Origin: Scybalousia_A sp052170555
Lineage (GTDB): Bacteria > Bacteroidota > Bacteroidia > Bacteroidales > P3
Reading direction: 5' to 3'
DNA: 59,476 nt
Assembly (NCBI GenBank): GCA_052170555.1
Contig: JBQNAI010000011.1
Coordinates: 1 to 59,476, forward strand
The notes under the pieces are model-generated. The model did not search any database and was not told where the DNA came from. It saw nothing but the letters and a program-made list of their open reading frames with translations. Below are positions 25,378-33,643 of this stretch, one piece after another. The number at the start of each line of letters is the position of its first letter. The stretch's first letter is position 1. The position numbers were made by a program, and so were the translations under genes.

Positions 25378-26520
25378 ATGTTATTTTCACAAGTAAAGGG
25401 ACAAAAAATATTAGTCAGGCGTATAATCTCATTGGTGGATAATAATCATTTTCCTCATGCTATTCTTCTTAATGGCAAAGATGGGTATGGGAACTTGACA
25501 TTGGCTCTTGCTACAGCACAGTATATATCTTGCACAAAAAAACTAACAGGAGAAAATAGTTGTAGTATATGTTCGTCATGTAACAAATATGAAAAGTTAA
25601 TCCATCCCGATTTACATTTTATTTTCCCTAATACTGCAACAAAAAGGGTAGATAAAAACAATGATGCATCTTTGTTTATTACGGATTTTAGAAAGTTTGT
25701 GTTAGAACATGAAGGATATTGCTCGTTAAATAGATGGTATAATTATATCGGAAGTGAGAATAGACAAGGTATCATTAATGTTCGTGATGCAAACAACATA
25801 ATTTCTGCACTCACAATGAAGACTTATGAGTCTAAATTCAAAATTATGATTATTTGGAATGCAGATAGAATGAACAATGAAGCATCTGACAAAATACTAA
25901 AGATATTGGAAGAACCTTATCCTAATACTGTATTTATTCTTACGACAGAACATAAGGACAAAATCATGCCAACTATACTTTCTCGTGTTCAACATATAAA
26001 TGTTCCTCCGCTTGACGACAATACTATGTACAATGCTATCAAAGAGTATAATCCTAATCTAAATGATGAGCAAATCTTGATAAAAATTGCACTATGTGAG
26101 GGTAATTACAATAGAATATCCGAATTAGACAGTAAAGATGAAACAAATAAGGTAGAAAACTTCATAGAAATTAACCGACTTGCAATGATGTATCGCAAAA
26201 ATGCAAAAGATATTGTCACTTTTGTAGATGTTTTTAGTCGGAATACGAGGGAACAACTCAAATCTTTTCTTGATTATTTTTTAAGAATAGTAGAAAAGTG
26301 CTGGATTTACAATAACAATGTTAAATCTACTATTCATCCGTTGGAACAGATGGATAATAAATTTAAAAATAACTTTCCTAAATTCATAACAGAAAATAAT
26401 ATAGAAGGGATTTGCAAAGTTATTGAACAAGCATATAGAAATATTGATCATAATGCTAATACTAAGATTAATCTTTTTGATATGATTATCAAGCTGGGGT
26501 ATCAATTAGAGAAAAGGTAA
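25378..26520 (+). CDS. holB: DNA polymerase III subunit delta' (clamp loader)
   Basis: 380 residues. Part of the clamp loader that opens the sliding clamp at the replication fork. The AAA+ fold starts with FPHAILLNGKDGYGNLTLALA (26-45), where the usual P-loop lysine is Asn 39, as expected for a non-hydrolysing delta' subunit. The zinc-binding cysteines are Cys 52, 62, 65 and 68 (SC...SCSICSSC), followed by HPDLHFIFPN. Further motifs are KIMIIWNADRMNNEASDKILKILEEPYPNTVFILTT and the sensor region TILSRVQ, where SRC is usual. It is convergent with the porin gene. Assignment is secure. Confidence 0.94.
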   Translation: MLFSQVKGQKILVRRIISLVDNNHFPHAILLNGKDGYGNLTLALATAQYISCTKKLTGENSCSICSSCNKYEKLIHPDLHFIFPNTATKRVDKNNDASLFITDFRKFVLEHEGYCSLNRWYNYIGSENRQGIINVRDANNIISALTMKTYESKFKIMIIWNADRMNNEASDKILKILEEPYPNTVFILTTEHKDKIMPTILSRVQHINVPPLDDNTMYNAIKEYNPNLNDEQILIKIALCEGNYNRISELDSKDETNKVENFIEINRLAMMYRKNAKDIVTFVDVFSRNTREQLKSFLDYFLRIVEKCWIYNNNVKSTIHPLEQMDNKFKNNFPKFITENNIEGICKVIEQAYRNIDHNANTKINLFDMIIKLGYQLEKR

Positions 26521-26599
26521 AATAAATTAGAAATAATACGTCCCAAATTAGTATATGTAAAATTTTAATATCTTTATCTTTAAAAGAGAATAACTTAAT

Positions 26600-26631
26600 G
26601 CTTATTAATCACATGTTGCATTGTAATAAGC
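26600..26631. terminator. Possible bidirectional terminator between holB and the porin gene
   Basis: Stem GCTTATTA (26600-26607) / TAATAAGC (26624-26631), extendable by TTAA-type pairs with a one-base bulge; it abuts the porin stop codon. AT-rich and without a T-run, so only tentative. Confidence 0.3.
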
Positions 26632-28515
26632 TTAATCTAATAATTTCCAGGTTAATCCATAACGAAATGTAAACCCTTCGGCAGGATAAAAAGGAGAATT
26701 AAAATAAGAATAATTCAATAAACCTGAATAAGGGTGTTGAATCATAACAAACAAACACAATCTATCTATAGCAACATTTAAGTACATGTCCGTGAACACG
26801 TAGGAACCTACCTCGTTAGTGTTTTGATAACAATACATACCAGTCAAAGTATTATATGTATCAGCTTTATAAGAAGAAAAATAACTCATATCAATTCCTG
26901 CTTGTGATTTTAACTTTCCTCTCATCCACGTAAAAGAGTAAGCTAATCCTTGTTTGATAGTAATCAATGGTAAATGTAATACATCATTATTTTCAACCTT
27001 TTGTAAAGTCCAAACTCCTTTAAATTTCCAACGTTTTAATGACAAATCATTTACGATTTGTAATTGGTACAATTTAGTACTACCTTTAATAATTTGTAAA
27101 GAGGAATTTAAGCAATAATAGTCTCTAATATTCATATAATTAGCTCTAATAGTGAAATTTTCTGCCCATTTAATACCCAAAGACAAAGCTTCTGTTTTAG
27201 TTTTTGTAACCTCGTTATCCCATGCTAAGTTTTCCGTCAAATAATGCTTAAATATATAATCTGGTTGCTTATTCTGAATTTTAATCTCTGCAAACATGGA
27301 ACAATACGAGTACTTTATACCATTTTTTTCTTTCCAAGAAAAATTATATGTAGGTTTTATATCTATATGATAATCTTTTTTATAGTCTTCAGCTGTCAAT
27401 ACACTAATCGCGTGTGCATGAAAATTAAAATCTCCTAATAAAAAACTTAATTTGGTTTCAGGTACAATAAGATGATCCGTAATGCTATTTAGTGAATCAT
27501 TGAAATTAATAATATCATAATTCAGACCTATAGACATAGATACAATTCCGGCATATTGTTTTTTAAAAATATTATTAGTCCAAAACAAACTATTTCTAAA
27601 AATATTTGTACCTAAAGAATCAGTTATCTTTTTATTTTCATCATCATATAGACGAGCATAACGTCCAAAAGAAAGACTATGAATAATTGCTCCTTTGTTG
27701 AATGTTTTGAATCTGTTTATACTGCTTTTACTCAATCTATAGCTTTGGGAAAAAACATACTCCGAAGTTTTCCATTTATTCCATCCTTTATTTAACAATA
27801 CAGGATAGGAAGCAGGTTTAGAATATTCGTGATTAATAAATATACTGTCATCTTTTATGCCTCCATTATCTTGAGTATAGGCTCGGTTATGAATAAAAGC
27901 TACATTATTGCGATATCTTCCTTTTTGTGAAATATAATTTAATGTTACATTAAAAAATTGGTTCATTACCTGAGAATTAACAAACTCTCCGTCGGCATAG
28001 TTTACAAAAAATTCAGTTTGAAGATTCAAACCTCTGTAAATATTTTTAGCAAAATTTACTGTAAAAAATTGATTACCATTCAAAGCATTTGAATAAGAAA
28101 GTGAAGTATAAGCTTTCTTATTTTGATAATACTTGATATTATAGGGAGTGTAAATGTAAGGTTCGTAAATATTAGGTTGTCGCTTATAATCCAGAATATC
28201 ATATAATTGAAAAATAATATTTTTCACTGCAGAGCCTTCATTATTCAAACGTAAATAATATTTATTTGTAGGAATACCTGCCTTATTGTAGTAATGAGTT
28301 AAAAATACATCATATTGCACATCGAAAACATTATCAATCATATGATTTGCCTTGTCATTAAGGTAATATATAATACCATTTAAAGACGTATCTTTTTTAG
28401 TTTCCGAATTATCTATACTGTTGTGCCAATCCACAACAGTATTCTGAGATCTTACACCCATAATACCGATGAAAATGAAAAATAAAATTAATTTTATTGC
28501 TATTCTGTTTAGCAT
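26632..28515 (-). CDS. Putative outer-membrane porin (Bacteroidota putative porin family)
   Basis: 627 residues. Signal peptide MLNRIAIKLILFFIFIGIMGVRSQ. The mature protein is a succession of alternating polar/apolar strands with many aromatic residues (NKYYLRLNNEGSAV, TEFFVNYADGEFVNSQVMNQFFNVTLNYISQKGRYRNNVAFIHNRAYTQDNGG by separate strands), ending FRYGLTWKLLD. This is the pattern of the large Bacteroidota beta-barrel annotated as putative porin. Transported substrate unknown. The start lies 9 nt behind the trxB stop, with no terminator between, so the pair forms an operon. Confidence 0.82.
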   Translation of the reverse strand: MLNRIAIKLILFFIFIGIMGVRSQNTVVDWHNSIDNSETKKDTSLNGIIYYLNDKANHMIDNVFDVQYDVFLTHYYNKAGIPTNKYYLRLNNEGSAVKNIIFQLYDILDYKRQPNIYEPYIYTPYNIKYYQNKKAYTSLSYSNALNGNQFFTVNFAKNIYRGLNLQTEFFVNYADGEFVNSQVMNQFFNVTLNYISQKGRYRNNVAFIHNRAYTQDNGGIKDDSIFINHEYSKPASYPVLLNKGWNKWKTSEYVFSQSYRLSKSSINRFKTFNKGAIIHSLSFGRYARLYDDENKKITDSLGTNIFRNSLFWTNNIFKKQYAGIVSMSIGLNYDIINFNDSLNSITDHLIVPETKLSFLLGDFNFHAHAISVLTAEDYKKDYHIDIKPTYNFSWKEKNGIKYSYCSMFAEIKIQNKQPDYIFKHYLTENLAWDNEVTKTKTEALSLGIKWAENFTIRANYMNIRDYYCLNSSLQIIKGSTKLYQLQIVNDLSLKRWKFKGVWTLQKVENNDVLHLPLITIKQGLAYSFTWMRGKLKSQAGIDMSYFSSYKADTYNTLTGMYCYQNTNEVGSYVFTDMYLNVAIDRLCLFVMIQHPYSGLLNYSYFNSPFYPAEGFTFRYGLTWKLLD

Positions 28516-28524
28516 TAAAATTTT

Positions 28525-29469
28525 TTATTTTGTTAAAGGATGCTCCAAAAGCCAACGTTCACAATCTATTGCAGCCATTGCTCCTGTACCTGCTGCAACT
28601 ATCGCTTGTCTATAACGACTATCTTGCACATCTCCGCAAGCAAAAACTCCTGGAACAGAAGTATGAGAGGTATGTGGTTGGGTTATTATATAACCCGTCT
28701 GACTAAGTTCAATCTGTCCTTTGAATATATCTGTTTTAGGCTCATTACCAATAGCGACAAATAGTCCCATAACACTAATATCTCTAATCGTTCCATCTAT
28801 TGTAGATTCTATTCTAACACCAGTTACTCCTGACTCATCTCCTAAAATTTCCACAGGTTTGTTTTGCCATAAAATTTCTATATTTTCTTTACTTTGCAAC
28901 ATATCCCTAACTATTGCTGTTGCTCTTAACTGATCTCTTCTAACTATCATATAAATCTTATTACAAATAGTAGATAAATACAAAGCCTCTGCACACGCTG
29001 TGTCTCCCCCTCCTACTATTGCAACATCTTTTTTACGATAAAAAAAACCATCACAAGTAGCACATGTACTAATACCCTGTCCCCTAAATTTAGCTTCACT
29101 TTCCAAACCTAACCACCTTGCAGTTGCTCCTGTCGAAATAATAACACTCTCAGCCTCGTAGGTATCGCCATCTTCATCCTCTAAAATGAACGGACGATTG
29201 CTAAAATCCACTCTATTGATAACCTTACTACGTATATCTGCACCAAACCTTTCTGCCTGTTTTCGTACGTCTTGCATAAGGTCCACTCCACTTATTCCAT
29301 CCGGATAGCCAGGAAAATTGTCAATTTGTTCTGTCATGGTAATTTGTCCACCAGGTGTTACACCTTCAAATACAATTGGAGAAATACCCGAACGAGAAGC
29401 ATAAATAGCAGCCGTATAACCTGCAGGACCAGAACCTATTATTGCACACTTTATTTTTTGTATTGCCAT
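28525..29469 (-). CDS. trxB: Thioredoxin-disulfide reductase
   Basis: 314 residues from the ATG at 29469. The frame extends to 29505, but the -7 promoter box (29510-29502) overlaps that upstream codon. FAD-binding GSGPAGYTAAIYASR (12-26), PGGQITMTEQIDNFPGYPDG, the redox-active CATC (Cys 136 and 139), the NADPH-binding GGGDTACAEALYL and the closing GVFACGDVQDSRYRQAIVAAGTG (in parts) are all present. It passes electrons from NADPH to thioredoxin. First gene of a two-gene operon with the porin. Confidence 0.97.
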   Translation of the reverse strand: MAIQKIKCAIIGSGPAGYTAAIYASRSGISPIVFEGVTPGGQITMTEQIDNFPGYPDGISGVDLMQDVRKQAERFGADIRSKVINRVDFSNRPFILEDEDGDTYEAESVIISTGATARWLGLESEAKFRGQGISTCATCDGFFYRKKDVAIVGGGDTACAEALYLSTICNKIYMIVRRDQLRATAIVRDMLQSKENIEILWQNKPVEILGDESGVTGVRIESTIDGTIRDISVMGLFVAIGNEPKTDIFKGQIELSQTGYIITQPHTSHTSVPGVFACGDVQDSRYRQAIVAAGTGAMAAIDCERWLLEHPLTK

Positions 29470-29501
29470 AATCTTAAAATCTCTTATTTTATTAATGAGC
29501 T

Positions 29502-29510
29502 GCAAAGATA
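29502..29510 (-). promoter_or_regulatory. -7 promoter box of trxB-porin operon
   Basis: TATCTTTGC on the minus strand, 33 bp before the trxB ATG at 29469. It rules out the longer reading frame start at 29505. Confidence 0.65.
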
Positions 29511-29871
29511 CAAAAAATAACCTTAAATTATTGATTTTTGAGCATTTTTTCCTTTTCCTTCATTCCAACACTGTAGCTACAAAAGAATATTTCTATAACT
29601 TCCAAAGCAATTTCTTATCATAATATGTTGTTTATTCCAAATTGTTTCTGACAGAATTTCAATTCACTTCAACACAATTCTTTTTTCGATCTATCAAGAA
29701 TTCTTCATAGTGTCTCAACATCATTTGCATATCATATCTATTTTACATCAGATGATTATAAATAATCTTTACTTTTGTAATACAATAAATCAACAAATAT
29801 TTTTCCATCTATGCAACATAGATAACTCCATGATCGCATAAATATCATAAAAACAAAAAAGTTTTATAAAT
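29511..29871. other. Divergent intergenic region with a 17-bp palindrome
   Basis: Gene-free AT-rich stretch between trxB and the mscS-like gene. ATCTATG-CAA-CATAGAT (29808-29824) is a perfect inverted repeat with a 3-nt centre, about 50 bp above the mscS -33 box, and could be an operator. TACTTTTG at 29771-29778 resembles a -7 box but has no -33 partner and no gene behind it. Confidence 0.35.
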
Positions 29872-29903
29872 TTTGCCTGTTTGAGATAAAGTTGTAACTT
29901 TGC
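29872..29903 (+). promoter_or_regulatory. Promoter of the mscS-flippase operon
   Basis: TTTG (29872-29875), 19-bp spacer, TAACTTTGC (29895-29903), about 37 bp before the ATG: full consensus. Confidence 0.8.
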
Positions 29904-29939
29904 ACACCTGAAAAAATATTTTTAAGAAAAATAAGGTGT

Positions 29940-30788
29940 ATGTTATTGTTACAAACGAACGCATCAAGTGAGTCGTATAATATAATTAATTCCATAATCA
30001 CTTGGTTTACTCAAAATGGTCTAGACGCTGTAAAAAAGATTGTTGTAGCACTTATACTTTTGTATATAGGTTTTAAAATCATTAAACTTCTCACTAAACG
30101 ATTAAGTAAAACCTTTGAAAAACAAAGTCTTGATGCTACCTTACGTCCTGTAATAATTTCCATTGTATCCATAACTATGAAGATTATGCTTATTATAGCT
30201 GTCATAGGATATATCGGCATCCCGATGAGTTCATTCATAGCAGTATTAGGTGCAATAGGCTTGGCAGTAGGTATGGCATTGAGTGGCACCATTCAAAATG
30301 TTGCCGGCGGTATTATCATATTGGTTTTTCGCCCGTTTAAATTGGGTGATTATATTTCTACACAGGGTATAGAGGGCTTTGTAGAGAGTATAAAGATATT
30401 CTCTACGGTTGTCAGAACATGGGATAACAAACTAATAACTCTACCAAATGGGACATTATCCAATGGAAATGTTACGAATTATTCTACAAAAGAAAAACGA
30501 AGAGTAAGTGTTACATTACAAGTTGCGGCAGATAAAAAAGTGGTTATTGAAAAAATAGAAAATGATTTAATAGCTATTGCCAACAAACACGAAAAAACTC
30601 TGACAAATCCTGCCCCTAATGTATGGGTGTCAATAGGTCCTGGTACTGTTGCCTTTAATGTGCGTGCATGGTGCAAAGGTGAAGACTATTGGACAGTGCT
30701 GAGTCATTTAGAACGTGAAATTTATGCATACAATATCAGAGAGGAATTACCTTGCCCATATACCGTTATCGGTAAATTTAATGGTTAA
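29940..30788 (+). CDS. mscS: Small-conductance mechanosensitive ion channel (MscS family)
   Basis: 282 residues, size of E. coli MscS. Three membrane segments (about 31-50, 73-95 and 98-130); the last includes the pore helix with GAIGLAVGMALSGTIQNVAGGIIILVFRPFKLGDYI. The cytoplasmic beta domain (EGFVESIKIFSTVVRTWDNKLITLPNG) and the C-terminal alpha/beta part complete the fold. It opens when membrane tension rises and releases solutes on osmotic downshock. The downstream flippase-like gene begins 6 nt after its stop, so both are co-transcribed from the promoter at 29872-29903. Confidence 0.94.
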   Translation: MLLLQTNASSESYNIINSIITWFTQNGLDAVKKIVVALILLYIGFKIIKLLTKRLSKTFEKQSLDATLRPVIISIVSITMKIMLIIAVIGYIGIPMSSFIAVLGAIGLAVGMALSGTIQNVAGGIIILVFRPFKLGDYISTQGIEGFVESIKIFSTVVRTWDNKLITLPNGTLSNGNVTNYSTKEKRRVSVTLQVAADKKVVIEKIENDLIAIANKHEKTLTNPAPNVWVSIGPGTVAFNVRAWCKGEDYWTVLSHLEREIYAYNIREELPCPYTVIGKFNG

Positions 30789-30794
30789 AAATCA

Positions 30795-31934
30795 ATGACA
30801 AAAAAGTCTTCTGCTCCTTTGGGAATATTTAAATTCAATAAGGTCATAATTCCTATTTTGATGGGATTGGGTGTCGGTTTTTATATGATTGCAAGAGAAT
30901 ATTCCAAAAATATTTCTTTATTCGGAGATCTTGCTAAAATGTTTAGCACCTACACCATAGTGTGCCTTTTACTTGCCGTCCTATTTGAATGTGGTAGAGA
31001 GATAACTTATATGATTAGAATTCGCATGTTGTCCGATAACAAATTGTCTTGGAAACAAGCTTTTCACATCATTATGTTATGGGAATTCTCATCTACCGTC
31101 ACCCCGACAAGTGTCGGTGGTTCTGCAGTAGCTTTATTCATTCTACCTCTGGAAGGACTTGGAGCCGGTAGGAGTACAGCAATGGTTATGGTGGCCACTC
31201 TGCTGGATGAGTTGTTTTATATAATTGTAACTCCAATTATGATATTTGTATGTGGCATACAGATGAGTTTTGCCACAAAATTTAAATTTTCTTTATTTGA
31301 TATGAAAATTAGTGAAGTCCAAGTTTTTACTATCGGTTATAGTTTTATAGTTCTTTTAACCCTCTTCATCCTTATAGCTATCTTCTTTTATCCGCAAAAA
31401 TTCAAATCATTATTATACAGACTTGGCACTAAAAAAATTTTTAATCGTTGGCAAAAAAAATTTAACAAAATGGGAGATGATATCTTCATATCTGCAAAAG
31501 AATTCAAACATAAATCATTACTATTTTGGATCAAAGTATATGCAACTACGGTAGTCTCATGGTCTTGTCGTTTTTTAGTACTTAATTGTATCCTAATGGC
31601 ATTCAACCCTGATGTCATTAACCATTCTATTATATATGTGAGACAACTAGTAATGTGGATTATACTTTGCGTTTCTCCTACTCCGGGATCTAGTGGTGTT
31701 GCAGAGTTTGCTTTTCCTCTATTCCTAAACGGTTTCCTAAATGAGGGATTTGAAGGGATATTGGCACTGTTATGGCGATTATTTACCTATTACCCTTACA
31801 TCATCGTGGGTCTTGTTGTACTACCATTCTTTACCAAACGGATACATGAAAGAAAACAAAAAGTTAGAGATACAAAGCACACCAATAATACAACAAAAAA
31901 TTATAATATTTTTTCAAAAAAACATAATCTCTGA
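30795..31934 (+). CDS. Lysylphosphatidylglycerol synthase TM region / UPF0104 flippase-like membrane protein
   Basis: 379 residues with about eight membrane segments. Conserved family parts are REITYMIRIRMLSDNKLSWKQAF, WEFSSTVTPTSVGGSAVALFIL, MVATLLDELFYIIVTPI and SPTPGSSGVAEFAFPLFL. The family comprises the flippase half of MprF and stand-alone relatives (YbhN/UPF0104), thought to translocate lipids or glycolipids. The aminoacyl-transferase half of MprF is absent, so lysyl-lipid synthesis is not implied. Cotranscribed with mscS, 6 nt apart. Substrate unknown. The C-terminal tail is basic and cytoplasmic. Confidence 0.85.
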   Translation: MTKKSSAPLGIFKFNKVIIPILMGLGVGFYMIAREYSKNISLFGDLAKMFSTYTIVCLLLAVLFECGREITYMIRIRMLSDNKLSWKQAFHIIMLWEFSSTVTPTSVGGSAVALFILPLEGLGAGRSTAMVMVATLLDELFYIIVTPIMIFVCGIQMSFATKFKFSLFDMKISEVQVFTIGYSFIVLLTLFILIAIFFYPQKFKSLLYRLGTKKIFNRWQKKFNKMGDDIFISAKEFKHKSLLFWIKVYATTVVSWSCRFLVLNCILMAFNPDVINHSIIYVRQLVMWIILCVSPTPGSSGVAEFAFPLFLNGFLNEGFEGILALLWRLFTYYPYIIVGLVVLPFFTKRIHERKQKVRDTKHTNNTTKNYNIFSKKHNL

Positions 31935-31949
31935 TAGCCTTTTTTCTTT

Positions 31950-31958
31950 TACTTTTGC
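31950..31958 (+). promoter_or_regulatory. -7 promoter box of the metal efflux permease
   Basis: TACTTTTGC about 130 bp before the permease start; no TTTG at -33. The inverted-repeat element 31971-32053 would lie in the leader of this transcript. Confidence 0.45.
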
Positions 31959-31970
31959 AATTACAAAATT

Positions 31971-32053
31971 AAAGTGTCAAAATAAAAAATTAAAATGCGA
32001 GATTAACAAACTGTTTTCAGAAAACAATTTTGTGAAACGCCATTTTATTTTGA
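31971..32053. repeat. Inverted-repeat element in the leader of the efflux permease gene
   Basis: TCAAAATAAAA (31977-31987) pairs perfectly with TTTTATTTTGA (32043-32053). Between them lie AAAATGCGAGATTAAC (related to the 21194-21222 loop) and a second small stem TGTTTT/AAAACA (32012-32026). AAAGTGTC (31971) and AAAATGCG (31992) are 21 bp apart. It may be an RNA leader structure or another copy of the dispersed intergenic element. Confidence 0.45.
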
Positions 32054-32089
32054 TAAGTTACAAACAACTGTAAACTAAGTATATAAAAC

Positions 32090-33421
32090 ATGAATTTAAA
32101 TGATTTTTTTGCATCATTTTTGATGATCATAAATGAAATGAGTCCATATTTATTGTTAGGCTTTCTGATAGCAGGAGTTTTACATGTCTTTGTACCAAAA
32201 AAATTCTATGCTAAATTTTTATCTAACAATAATAAATTCAGTGTAGTGTGGTCTGCATTATTAGGAATTCCTCTTCCGTTATGTTCTTGCGGAGTAATAC
32301 CTACAGCCATTGGTTTGAAAAACGAAAAAGCTTCAAAAGGTGCAGTTGCATCTTTTCTTATTGCTACACCCCAGACGGGTATAGACTCTATCTTAGCAAC
32401 ATTCTCTTTGATGGGATTAGGATTTGCCCTTATACGCCCAATAGCAGCCCTGGTTACCGGTGTATGTGGAGGACTTTTAGTTAATAAATATATAAAAAAA
32501 GAGCCATATCAATATACTGACTACAATTGTGAAATCAATAATAATACAAAAACTAGGAGTTTTAAATCAAATAAAATATACAAAGTATTGAAGTATGCTT
32601 ATTTTGATATGATTCAAGATATAGGTTTTAGACTTATCATAGGATTATTAATTGCTACTTTGATCAATGTAGCTGTTCCGAATGAGTTTTTTTTGAATTT
32701 CGGTTCACAGCCTCTATTACAGATGTTAGTAATCCTAATAATAGCTGTTCCTATGTACATCTGCTCCACAGGAAGCATACCAATAGCTGCAACACTCATA
32801 ATAAAAGGATTGTCGCCCGGTGCAGCACTTGTTATGTTAATGGCAGGACCAGCAGTAAATATGGCATCAGTACTCGTAGTTAAAAAGTCGTTAGGTTCAA
32901 AATTTACAATAATATATTTATCTACAATTATAATAGGTTCTATTATCTTTGGGTTGTTAACAAATATTCTACCAGCATTTGATAATGCATCTTCTCTAAT
33001 GCATATCCAGCCTTCCGTGGACCCTTGCTGTGAAATAAATACATCCTATCAAGATTCTAATACATTAGTTCACAGCAAGTACTCAATATTCAACAAAATT
33101 TGTTCTATCTTATTAATAATTTTTATAGTAATGGCATTGGTTATGAAATTTTTAAGTAGATTTAGGAAAACAAATACCATATTGAGTAAAAATGATAACA
33201 ATATGAACATACACTGCTATGAAGTTCACAATATGAACTGTAACCATTGCAAGAAAGCTGTGGAGAATTCTGTAATAAAACTAAAAGGTGTGCAATCTGC
33301 GAATGCAAATTTATCTACAAAATCATTAACTGTTGTAGGCAATCCTAAAGAGGAGCAAATTAGACAAGCTGTGGAAGAAGCAGGGTTTGTTTTCAAAGGT
33401 AAGAAAAACGTTAGGACATAA
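32090..33421 (+). CDS. SO_0444-type Cu/Zn efflux permease with a C-terminal HMA metal-binding domain
   Basis: 443 residues. Two permease halves, each of several membrane segments: the first has GIPLPLCSCGVIPTAIG (59-75) and FLIATPQTGIDS, the second VPMYICSTGSIPIAATLI and MAGPAVNMASVLVV. These are the signatures of the permease family to which SO_0444 Cu/Zn efflux transporters belong. A linker with a CC pair (DPCCEIN) is followed by one further membrane segment and a heavy-metal-associated domain (about 372-438) with MNCNHCKKAVENSV, whose CxxC binds soft metals. Export of copper or zinc is the likely role; metal specificity is unproven. No regulator gene adjoins it. Confidence 0.87.
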   Translation: MNLNDFFASFLMIINEMSPYLLLGFLIAGVLHVFVPKKFYAKFLSNNNKFSVVWSALLGIPLPLCSCGVIPTAIGLKNEKASKGAVASFLIATPQTGIDSILATFSLMGLGFALIRPIAALVTGVCGGLLVNKYIKKEPYQYTDYNCEINNNTKTRSFKSNKIYKVLKYAYFDMIQDIGFRLIIGLLIATLINVAVPNEFFLNFGSQPLLQMLVILIIAVPMYICSTGSIPIAATLIIKGLSPGAALVMLMAGPAVNMASVLVVKKSLGSKFTIIYLSTIIIGSIIFGLLTNILPAFDNASSLMHIQPSVDPCCEINTSYQDSNTLVHSKYSIFNKICSILLIIFIVMALVMKFLSRFRKTNTILSKNDNNMNIHCYEVHNMNCNHCKKAVENSVIKLKGVQSANANLSTKSLTVVGNPKEEQIRQAVEEAGFVFKGKKNVRT

Positions 33422-33643
33422 CTAAGTTAATCGGTCGGATATATACGTTTTACTCCTATGCAGATATTATTCGTCTGACGATATCTACCATTAGACTTGT
33501 GTGAAACAAATTACACAGCAATTTACTTACAATGCTATATAGATCTACAAAAACAATACAGTGCACCATAAAGATAAAGGTGTAAGAAAATATACTAATT
33601 TCCGGTATCATAGATTAAGCTATATTGACAATCAATACAAATT
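33422..33643. other. Convergent intergenic spacer
   Basis: Between the permease and the 1490-residue protein gene. I see only short imperfect stems (for example AGATAT/ATATCT around 33463-33494) and no convincing terminator or gene. Confidence 0.3.

Noticed and set aside
25378..26520. P-loop Lys to Asn change in holB as an inactivating mutation
   Set aside because: Delta' subunits naturally lack a functional P-loop, so this is the normal state of the family.
29771..29778. Additional plus-strand -7-like box (TACTTTTG)
   Set aside because: No -33 partner and no gene behind it before the strong mscS promoter.
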